A DNA stretch of 5,129 nucleotides from WYEG01 sp049414625 (lineage in GTDB: Bacteria; Desulfobacterota; Thermodesulfobacteria; Thermodesulfobacteriales; Thermodesulfobacteriaceae). The notes below the pieces were generated by a model. The model was not told where the DNA came from. It did no database searches and saw only the letters and a list, made by a program, of their open reading frames with translations. Positions 1-5,129 of this stretch are shown piece by piece. Numbering within the stretch: position 1 is the stretch's first letter; every line of letters begins with the position of its first letter. The stretch covers positions 1 through 5,129 of the forward strand of contig JBMSAU010000068.1 of assembly GCA_049414625.1 (NCBI GenBank), in the 5' to 3' direction. Both the position numbers and the translations under genes were made by a program.

Positions 1-1187
1 GAAAGAGCAAAGCCTTAAACTAGGTGTGGAAACTCTTTTAAACGATTGCTACTATAAAAGGTATCTAAACCAAAATTTAGCCCTTCTCACTAATCAATCA
101 GCCTGTCTCAAAAGCTTAACCCTCTCATACTTTGCCTTAAGAGAAGCCTTAGGAGAAAGGCTAAAATTTATTTTTAGTCCTCAGCATGGTTTCTTTTTCG
201 AAAAACAAGCAAACATGGTGGCATCTAACGATGAGGTAGAACCTTTCTTTGGACTAAGAGTGGTTAGCCTTTATGGACCACGGCTTAAGCCAGAGCCAAA
301 GCATCTTCAAGGGATAGATGTTGTTTTAGTGGATTTACCCTATGTTGGATGCCGGGTCTACACCTACATCTAGACGATGTTTCTTCTGATGTCAGCATGT
401 GAAGACTTAGGGGTCAAAGTTCTTGTTTTTGACAGACCAAACCCAATCGGCTCCCAAATCGAGGGATCTCTCTTAGAAAAGGAATACTACTCTTTTGTTG
501 GGCATGATAGCCTTCCTCTCAGACATGGTCTTACGATAGGAAAAATAGCCCTTCTTTTTAAAAAGAGGCAATTTCTAAGGCTTGAGCTCGAAGTCATTCC
601 CTGTAGAAACTACAAGAAAAGCCAACTTTGGCTTGACCTTTCCCTTCCCTGGATAAATCCTTCACCAAATCTTCCTGATTTTTATTCAGCCTTATGCTAT
701 CCTGGCTTAGTTTTACTTGAAGGGACAAACCTATCCGAAGGAAAGAGGGACCACAAAGCCTTTTACTACTTTTGGTGCACCCTATCTAAAGATAGAGAAG
801 CTTTACCCGAAGCTAAGGGAGCTCTTTCCGGAAAGAGATTGGGGAGTGGTCTTTCGCCCTTTAGCCTTTGAGCCAACCTTTGATAAATGGAGGGGAAAGA
901 GGTGTTACGGTTTTGAAATTCATGTGACCAAGCCCTTAAAGTTCCACCCTGTTAAGTTTGGTTTAAGGGTGCTGAAGCTGATCAAAATGGAATGTTCGGA
1001 GTTTGAATTTTTGCCCCCACCCTACGAGTTTGAAATGAATAAAAAACCAATTGAAATCCTTGTGGGTTCAAGAGAAGTGCTTGAATGACTAATGGAAAGA
1101 GATAGCCTTGATTTTGACTTAGACCTATCTTATACTTTAAAGCGGTATCAGATGGAAATATTAAACCTTTCCCTTTATGAAGACTAG
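1..1187 (+). pseudogene. Broken NamZ-like (DUF1343) exo-beta-N-acetylmuramidase, 5' partial
   Basis: Joined across the lesions, the frames encode about 395 residues, the usual length of the NamZ/DUF1343 family (GH171). Intact members remove MurNAc from non-reducing ends of peptidoglycan fragments during wall recycling. Visible family motifs are LLTNQSA, FSPQHGF, VVSLYG, GIDVVLVDL, VLVFDRPNPIG, a SFVGHDSLPLRHGLTIG block, PSPNLP, EGTNLSEG/RGTTKPF and FEIHVT. The frame is already open at base 2 (KEQSLKLGVETLL), so the true start lies just upstream and the GTG at 26 is internal. Three lesions are seen: TAG at 371-373 in the YTYI-x-TM motif, an extra A near 742-744 that moves EGTNLSEG into the next frame, and TGA at 1086-1088. 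After that TGA the frame continues with a plausible C-terminus ending LYED and a TAG at 1185-1187. Family assignment is firm; enzyme activity is very unlikely to survive. Confidence 0.85.
1108..1136 (+). promoter_or_regulatory. Candidate sigma-70 type promoter for the DHH-obg-proB unit
   Basis: TTGATT at 1108-1113 and TATACT at 1131-1136 are separated by 17 bases, matching the housekeeping consensus at 4 of 6 and 5 of 6 positions. Transcription would start near 1143, about 34 bases before the ATG at 1177. It lies inside the 3' end of the broken NamZ gene, past its last premature stop. Such a match can arise by chance in AT-rich sequence, so this is a suggestion only. Confidence 0.35.
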
Positions 1188-2190
1188 CTCTTTGAAAGGG
1201 CAATCTAAATTTCGTTCTAACAAGGAACGTCTATCTGCTTTCTTAAGCCTCTTTAAGAGACAGGACCAAGTTTTGATTTTAATCGTAGCAGACCCGGACT
1301 CCTTGGCAAGCGCCTTAGCGGTAAAAAAGCTCCTTCAAGGGAAGGTACAAAAAGTAACCATCTCAAACGTTAACGAAATAAAGAGGCTAAACAACCAGGT
1401 CATGGTTTCAAGCCTCAAGATCCCTCTTACACCCTTTAAACCCAGCTTACTTGCTCAGCATAATAAGTTTATCCTAGTTGATTCGCAACCTACCCATCAA
1501 GAGGTCTTCAAGAACGTGAAGTTTACCGCTGTCATAGACCATCATCCCTTGACCTCTGGTTGGTCTGCAGACTATGTAGACATAAGACCAGACTACGGGG
1601 CCACAGCTACTATTCTTTACGAATACCTAAAAACAGCAAAGCTTAGACCAGGAATACGTTTAGCAACCGCTATGGTCTATGCTATAAAGACGGATACGAA
1701 CAACTTTGAAAATAGCGCCAAGACCCAGGATGTGCTTGCCTTTCAGTATTTCTATCGTTACATGAACAGGCATCTTTTACACAAGATTGAATGTTCGGAC
1801 CTGAGAAGGTCTGAGCTCAAATATTTTAAGATAGCCCTCGAAAACTTAAAGTATGTTCAAAAAAGAGCCTTTACCTTCGTAGGAAAGGTCTTGAATGCCG
1901 ATATTCTAGTTGTGATCGCTGATTTTTTAAACAAAGTCTTTGAGACCTCTTGGGTCTTTGTAGCGGGAGAGTGTAAGAAAAAGCTTGTTGTGATAGTGCG
2001 ATGTGATGGTTATAGGAAGGATGCAGGAAAGCTTGTTTCAAGAGCTTTTAAACATCTTGGTTCAGCTGGCGGTCATAAAGAGAAGGCTCGAGCTGAAATC
2101 CCCTTTGAAAACTTAGGTATTCCCCCAGAGGAATTCACTACTCATACTCTTATAAATCTTTTTAAAAAACATTTTAGAAGGCTCCCTTAA
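1177..2190 (+). CDS. DHH/DHHA1 family phosphoesterase (NrnA/RecJ superfamily)
   Basis: This complete 337-residue protein has the DHH layout. Motif I is DPD at residues 39-41 within LIVADPDSLASALAVKKLL. Motif II is the Asp of LVDSQ (102), motif III is DHH (121-123) within VIDHHPL, and motif IV is the Asp of KTDTNNF (173). The C-terminal DHHA1 domain ends with GSAGGHKEKARAEIP, where GGH is 298-300. These Asp and His residues bind two metal ions, typically Mn, so a hydrolase active site is intact. Relatives degrade nanoRNA, pAp or cyclic dinucleotides; which applies here cannot be told. It closely resembles 320-340 residue DHH proteins of Desulfobacterota, as I recall them. The ATG overlaps the broken NamZ gene by 11 nt and has no clear Shine-Dalgarno, so it was probably translationally coupled. 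A TTG at 1192 is an alternative start. No signal peptide or membrane segment is seen, implying a cytoplasmic protein. Confidence 0.9.
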   Translation: MKTSSLKGQSKFRSNKERLSAFLSLFKRQDQVLILIVADPDSLASALAVKKLLQGKVQKVTISNVNEIKRLNNQVMVSSLKIPLTPFKPSLLAQHNKFILVDSQPTHQEVFKNVKFTAVIDHHPLTSGWSADYVDIRPDYGATATILYEYLKTAKLRPGIRLATAMVYAIKTDTNNFENSAKTQDVLAFQYFYRYMNRHLLHKIECSDLRRSELKYFKIALENLKYVQKRAFTFVGKVLNADILVVIADFLNKVFETSWVFVAGECKKKLVVIVRCDGYRKDAGKLVSRAFKHLGSAGGHKEKARAEIPFENLGIPPEEFTTHTLINLFKKHFRRLP

Positions 2191-2215
2191 AAAGGAGGCC
2201 CCTTTGATTTAAGGG
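2184..2215 (+). promoter_or_regulatory. Inverted repeat/hairpin across the DHH stop and obg leader
   Basis: CCCTTAAA at 2184-2191 is perfectly complementary to TTTAAGGG at 2208-2215. Inside it AAGG (2192-2195) can pair with CCTT (2201-2204), leaving a 5-nt loop and a 3-nt bulge. The hairpin contains the DHH stop codon (2188-2190) and the AAGGAGG sequence at 2192-2198. Its 3' arm overlaps the likely obg ribosome binding site. No T-run follows, so it is not an intrinsic terminator. A role in tuning obg translation or protecting mRNA is inference. Confidence 0.5.
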
Positions 2216-2216
2216 A
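2211..2216 (+). promoter_or_regulatory. Likely obg ribosome binding site
   Basis: AAGGGA lies six bases before the obg ATG at 2223 and is the site with normal spacing. A better anti-16S match, AAGGAGG at 2192-2198, is 24 bases from the ATG and too far for direct use. Part of AAGGGA lies in the 3' arm of the hairpin at 2184-2215, so access to it may depend on folding. Confidence 0.5.
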
Positions 2217-2222
2217 AGACCT

Positions 2223-3329
2223 ATGGCAAGGTTTGTTGACCGAGTAAAAATCTATGTTAAGGCCGGTGACGGAGGAGCTGGTTGCGTTAGTTTCCGCCGG
2301 GAAAAGTATGTTCCCCGGGGAGGTCCTGATGGTGGAGACGGAGGAGACGGTGGAGATGTAATCCTGCTTGCCGACCCCCAGCTTCTCACTCTTTACGATT
2401 TTTACCATCAAGTTCATTTCCGTGCTGAAAACGGACGCCCAGGCCAGGGAAAAAAGATGAAAGGCAGAGATGGTGAAGACCTGATTCTTCGTGTGCCAGT
2501 GGGCACAGTGGTTATGGATGCGGAAACCGGGGAAGTTTTGGGAGACCTAGCGGAACCTTACCAGACTTTAGTTGTGGCAAGGGGAGGAAAAGGAGGAAGA
2601 GGAAACGCCCATTTTGCAACGCCTACAAGGCAAGCTCCTCGGTTTGCTGAACCAGGAAAACCTGGTGAAGAAAGATGGCTTATATTAGAGCTTAAGCTTA
2701 TTGCTGATGTTGGGCTTGTTGGGTTGCCAAACGCTGGAAAATCTACCCTTCTTTCTCGAATTTCCGCAGCCCGTCCCAAGATCGCCGACTACCCCTTTAC
2801 TACCCTTGAGCCAAACCTTGGAGTGGTAAAATTACCTGATGGAGAAACCTTCGTGGTAGCAGATTTACCAGGATTGATTGAAGGAGCCCACAAAGGAGTT
2901 GGTCTTGGTCACGAATTTTTGAGACACGTTGAACGGACAAGGGTGCTCCTCTTTGTGCTCTCTGTGGACCGAGAGGACCTATATGCTGACTATCAAGTAC
3001 TAAGAAAAGAGCTTGAGCTTTACAATCCAGCCCTATTACAAAAGGACTATCTTATTGCTATAAATAAAATCGACCTCCTCGGTCATGTCTCTTCGAGCCC
3101 CAATTTTGTCACTCCGAACCCAAATCATGCCCCTCCCAGCCCAAATCATGTCACCCCGAGCCAAGAGGCGAGGGGTCACCCAGCCCTCGAAGAAAAAATT
3201 GCTAAATTTCCTGATGAAGAAAAAAGCAGAATGTATTTTATCTCAGCCGTAACCGGCGCTGGGATTGAACAATTGCTCTACGCCCTCTGGAACAAAATAA
3301 AGGAAAATACACAAAGAAATGCTAGGTAA
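2223..3329 (+). CDS. obg: Obg/CgtA family GTPase with a repeat-derived insertion
   Basis: Obg is an essential GTPase that acts in 50S ribosome assembly and stress control. The 368-residue protein starts with the glycine-rich Obg fold (residues 1 to about 160), including GDGGAGCVSFRREK, GGPDGGDGGDGGDV and GGKGGRGNAHF. The G domain follows: G1 GLPNAGKS (167-174), G2 region DYPFTT (189-194), G3 DLPG (214-217), G4 NKID (281-284) and G5 SAVTGAG (341-347). It ends soon after G5, with neither an OCT domain nor a long acidic tail. Between G4 and G5 there are 56 residues where about 25-30 are usual. Residues 287-320 are a Pro/Asn/His-rich stretch of heptapeptide repeats (SPNFVTP, NPNHAPP, SPNHVTP). 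All GTPase motifs are intact, so the protein should work. The stop overlaps the start of proB by 11 nt, implying translational coupling. The usual upstream partners rplU and rpmA are absent. Confidence 0.97.
   Translation: MARFVDRVKIYVKAGDGGAGCVSFRREKYVPRGGPDGGDGGDGGDVILLADPQLLTLYDFYHQVHFRAENGRPGQGKKMKGRDGEDLILRVPVGTVVMDAETGEVLGDLAEPYQTLVVARGGKGGRGNAHFATPTRQAPRFAEPGKPGEERWLILELKLIADVGLVGLPNAGKSTLLSRISAARPKIADYPFTTLEPNLGVVKLPDGETFVVADLPGLIEGAHKGVGLGHEFLRHVERTRVLLFVLSVDREDLYADYQVLRKELELYNPALLQKDYLIAINKIDLLGHVSSSPNFVTPNPNHAPPSPNHVTPSQEARGHPALEEKIAKFPDEEKSRMYFISAVTGAGIEQLLYALWNKIKENTQRNAR
3081..3193 (+). repeat. In-frame repeat element inserted in obg (three 21-bp units, bracketed by 8-bp inverted repeats)
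   Basis: Three 21-bp units stand head to tail at 3096-3116, 3117-3137 and 3138-3158, encoding SPNFVTP, NPNHAPP and SPNHVTP. Unit identities are 17/21 (first and third), 16/21 (second and third) and 14/21 (first and second). A degenerate partial unit (GHVSS) precedes them at 3081-3095. The tract is followed by a palindrome at 3150-3179. TCTTCGAG at 3090-3097 is the exact reverse complement of CTCGAAGA at 3186-3193, so the repeats sit between 8-bp inverted ends. No target duplication is evident. The block is C-rich, unlike the flanking obg sequence, and its removal would restore a normal G4-G5 spacing. Confidence 0.75.
3150..3179 (+). repeat. Palindromic hairpin within the obg insertion
   Basis: GTCACCCC (3150-3157) pairs with GGGGTCAC (3172-3179) except for one C-C mismatch. 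Inside, GCC (3160-3162) pairs with GGC (3167-3169) around an AAGA loop. The GA at 3158-3159 faces the GA at 3170-3171, which could form tandem sheared G-A pairs. The layout resembles dispersed bacterial palindromic repeats whose spurious translations read like CHPERSEG or HVTPSEARG. That likeness is from memory. Confidence 0.6.
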
Positions 3330-4452
3330 AGACTTTGATCGGAAAAGATTTGTAGAGGAGGTCTTTGCTAAATCAAAAAGGGTGGTAGTCAAGGTTGGGA
3401 GCGCGGTTCTCACGAAGGATGACGAGGGGCTAAATTGGGAGGTTTTAGACCAGATTGCCTTTGAGATAAGTAGACTTAGACAGGCAGGAAAGCAGGTGCT
3501 ATTGATCTCCTCTGGAGCCATAGCTTGCGGAAGGAGCAAACTTAAGCTTTTTAAAAAACCCCTTAGCCTCGCGGAAAAGCAGGCTTTAGCAGCCTGCGGT
3601 CAGGCAGACCTGATCCATGCCTACGAAGAGGTTTTCAAGAAGTATCAAACCTTTGTGGCTCAGGTGCTTTTAACCTCTCAAGACCTTGCCGAGAGGGAAC
3701 GCTATCTTAACGCCAGAAACACCTTGAACACCCTTTTAAAATGGGGGGTACTCCCTATCATAAACGAAAATGATACCGTAGCTACAGAAGAGATCCGCTT
3801 TAGCGACAACGACTTTTTGTCTGCCCTTGTTGCTGGCTCAATGCAGGCAGACCTTCTCATCGTTTTTTCAGATGTATCTGCCCTCTTCGAGAGGGACCCT
3901 CGTGAAGACCCCACCGCAAAGCCAATCAGATATGTGGAGGAGATAAACGAAAAAGTCCTGGCCATGGCCGGGTCAAAGCCCGGAAGAGTGGGAAGGGGCG
4001 GTATGCTCTCCAAGCTTAAGGCTGCTCAAATGGTTACATCTATGGGTATCCCTATGGTTTTGCTTCCTGGAAGGGAAAAGCTAATCCTTGAGAGGTTTTT
4101 TGCTGGGGAAGAGGTAGGAACGATATTCTTTCCAAAAGAAAGAAGCCTTCCTCTTCGAAAATTTTGGATAAAGTACATTCTGAAACCCGAAGGTAGAATA
4201 ACTATTGATAAAGGAGCTGAGCGGGCAATCCTTTTTGAAGGAAAAAGTCTGCTCCTTCCTGGATTAAAAGAGGTGGATGGAGAGTTTAGAAAAGGAGCTT
4301 GCCTTCTTGTATTAAACGAAGAAAAAGTCCCCATCGGCAAAGGGCTATCCAACTTTTCTTCCGAAGAGCTGAATAGATTTCTTAAGGAAAAAGAAAAGCA
4401 AGACAAAGAACTTATCCATAGAGATAACTTTGTCCCACTTGATATCCCTTGA
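3319..4452 (+). CDS. proB: Glutamate 5-kinase (proline biosynthesis) with PUA domain
   Basis: ProB phosphorylates L-glutamate with ATP to gamma-glutamyl phosphate, the first and normally proline-inhibited step of proline synthesis; ProA then reduces it. The 377-residue protein has an amino acid kinase domain with VVVKVGSAVLT (K25), the substrate loop LISSGAIACG (S64-G66), INENDTVATEEIRFSDND (NEND 149-152), LIVFSDVSALFERDP, and GRGGMLSKLKAA (K232). A PUA domain follows from about residue 282 (WIKYILKPEGRITIDKGA) to GKGLSNFSSEELNR, and the protein ends in the family-typical IHRDNFVPL. The length is normal and no lesion is seen. The motif usually written GTGGM reads GRGGM here. The ATG overlaps the obg stop region by 11 nt with only weak AGGA 14 bases upstream, so coupling to obg is likely. 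The obg-proB pair is common; proA and nadD are not in the window. Confidence 0.96.
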   Translation: MLGKDFDRKRFVEEVFAKSKRVVVKVGSAVLTKDDEGLNWEVLDQIAFEISRLRQAGKQVLLISSGAIACGRSKLKLFKKPLSLAEKQALAACGQADLIHAYEEVFKKYQTFVAQVLLTSQDLAERERYLNARNTLNTLLKWGVLPIINENDTVATEEIRFSDNDFLSALVAGSMQADLLIVFSDVSALFERDPREDPTAKPIRYVEEINEKVLAMAGSKPGRVGRGGMLSKLKAAQMVTSMGIPMVLLPGREKLILERFFAGEEVGTIFFPKERSLPLRKFWIKYILKPEGRITIDKGAERAILFEGKSLLLPGLKEVDGEFRKGACLLVLNEEKVPIGKGLSNFSSEELNRFLKEKEKQDKELIHRDNFVPLDIP

Positions 4453-4529
4453 GCATCATCTTTTTTTAGGGCTCTGCTTGTACCTCTATTCTTACTTTTT
4501 GTTCGTTTATGCTTTACAACTAAGGCTTC

Positions 4530-4540
4530 ACCCAAATCAT
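4530..4540 (+). repeat. 11-bp match to the obg repeat unit
   Basis: ACCCAAATCAT here is identical to 3118-3128 in the second obg repeat unit, and its last ten bases also match the third unit (3141-3150 region). It falls in a stretch (about residues LLFVRLCFTTKASPKSL in the proB frame) that interrupts an otherwise PAS-like sequence. It may be a worn copy of the same element, or chance. Confidence 0.3.
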
Positions 4541-5053
4541 TACCTGTAGCATCTGTTTTGCTATTCTTAGAGGATATTACCCAAAAGAGCATCATGGAAA
4601 GACAAGAGCTCTATCTTGAAAAGTTGAATGTTTTGCAGAATGTAGCGGGCGAATCAGCTCACGATTTTAATAACCTTCTCTCTTCAGTGTTTAACCGGCT
4701 TGAGCTGATGAGGCTTATCTAAGCTTTATAACAAACTAAGTCAAAGCTTAAACCAGCTTAAAATCCTTGAGCAGGAACTTTTGACCCTAGTGCGGGGCCA
4801 ACTAAGAAAGAAAAGGCTAACTTCTTGGACCTTGTGAAAGAGTACTCCAAATTGGCCTTGGGCTGGTCGCTCTTAACTATCAGGTTGAATATACTGTAGA
4901 AGAAGGCTTCCCAAAGTAGAGGTTGAGCGGGAACTCTTTTCTATCATGTGGATAAACCTTTGTTTAAACGCCCTTGAATCTATGCCTAAGGGCGGTAAGG
5001 TAATAATAGAGCTTTCCCCGATAGAGGATGACGGTCAGAAGTTTGCCCGCTTT

Positions 5054-5074
5054 GAAGTCATAGTGAAGTCATAG
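5054..5074 (+). repeat. 11-bp tandem duplication that breaks the kinase frame
   Basis: GAAGTCATAG occurs at 5054-5063 and again at 5065-5074, a period of 11. Removing one copy joins FEVI directly to D-x-GVGIPKKH, restoring the G1 box in one frame. One TAG (5077-5079) would still remain, at the position after the Asp. This is a typical replication-slippage lesion in a gene no longer under selection. Confidence 0.75.
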
Positions 5075-5129
5075 ACTAGGGCGTAGGCATACCGAAAAAG
5101 CACATTCTCTTGGTTTTGGAGCCAATCTT

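Larger units (their letters stand above)
4453..5129 (+). pseudogene. Decayed sensor histidine kinase, PAS-end/HisKA/HATPase_c, 3' partial
   Basis: Pieces of one kinase appear in order across the three frames. First come a PAS-like C-terminus (SVLLFLEDITQKSIMERQ) and the H box AGESAHDFNNLLSSV with its phospho-accepting His codon at 4660-4662. Next are LYNKLSQSLNQLKILEQELLTL, then TKKEKANFLDLVKEYSKLALG, then NYQVEYTVEEGFPK. The N box follows (ERELFSIMWINLCLNALESMPKGG), then a G1 box D-x-GVGIPKKH and an F-box-like VLEPI at the window end. Frame changes lie near 4717-4722, 4793-4797 (G-run), 4857-4866, 4914-4917, and at an 11-bp duplication at 5054-5074. Stops fall at 4720 (TAA), 4917 (TAG), 5071 (TAG) and 5077 (TAG). 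The N-terminal sensor part is missing or unrecognisable: remnant kinase sequence begins directly after the proB stop. T-rich sequence at 4460-4516 reads as hydrophobic in two frames and could be a relic membrane segment. It should be non-functional. Confidence 0.85.

Noticed and set aside
181..195. PQHG in place of PEHG in the NamZ gene as loss of a catalytic Glu
   Set aside because: A large branch of the family, as I recall it, naturally carries PQHGF-x-x-EKQ-x-NM, so this is not clear evidence of a mutation.
371..373. Recoding of TAG (pyrrolysine or suppressor) in the NamZ frame
   Set aside because: The same gene also has a +1 frameshift and a TGA, so a pseudogene is the simpler reading.
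1086..1088. Selenocysteine at the in-frame TGA of the NamZ gene
   Set aside because: It is not at a known catalytic Cys position, no SECIS-like stem was evident just downstream, and other lesions are present.
2326..2358. GGAGAC-type tandem repeat in the 5' part of obg
   Set aside because: It encodes the conserved glycine-rich Obg loop (GGPDGGDGGDGGD), as expected in the family.
4451..4467. T-run after proB as an intrinsic terminator
   Set aside because: Seven T residues are present but no GC-rich stem precedes them.
4451..4595. 9-bp direct repeat GAGCATCAT at 4451-4459 and 4587-4595, as possible target duplication
   Set aside because: A 9-base repeat is expected about once by chance in a few hundred bases, and the DNA between looks like kinase remnant rather than a mobile element.
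4026..4595. 189-codon minus-strand open frame overlapping proB and the kinase remnant
   Set aside because: It is antisense to the conserved proB PUA domain, shows no family resemblance, and its Ser/Phe-rich composition is that of a shadow frame.

Overview
The window holds five protein genes in a row, all on the + strand: three intact and one broken gene at each end. The moderate G+C content, the Lys/Glu-rich proteins, the type of DHH phosphoesterase and the obg-proB pairing suggest a thermophilic bacterium of the Thermodesulfobacteria/Desulfobacterota kind. This assignment is an inference from family memory, not from a search.

Layout. Positions 1-1187 carry a NamZ/DUF1343 (exo-beta-N-acetylmuramidase type) reading frame, open at the 5' window edge and broken by an in-frame TAG, a +1 frameshift and an in-frame TGA. 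Its last codons overlap by 11 nt a complete DHH/DHHA1 phosphoesterase gene (1177-2190). A 32-nt junction containing an inverted repeat leads to obg/cgtA (2223-3329), which overlaps proB (3319-4452, glutamate 5-kinase) by 11 nt. From 4453 to the window end lies a heavily decayed sensor histidine kinase with recognisable H, N and G1 boxes spread over all three frames.

The three intact genes look like one transcription unit: a likely nucleotide or oligonucleotide phosphoesterase, a ribosome-assembly GTPase and the first enzyme of proline synthesis. A possible promoter lies inside the dead 3' part of the NamZ gene and could let this core be expressed independently of it. There is no gene-free stretch longer than 300 bases apart from the decayed kinase remnant.

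The most unusual feature is an in-frame insertion of about 34 codons in obg between the G4 and G5 motifs. It is made of a 21-bp repeat in three copies plus a palindrome, and is bracketed by an 8-bp inverted repeat. It looks like a mobile palindromic repeat that settled in an essential gene at a tolerated surface loop. An 11-bp piece of the same repeat recurs in the kinase pseudogene. I do not see a new multi-gene system here.
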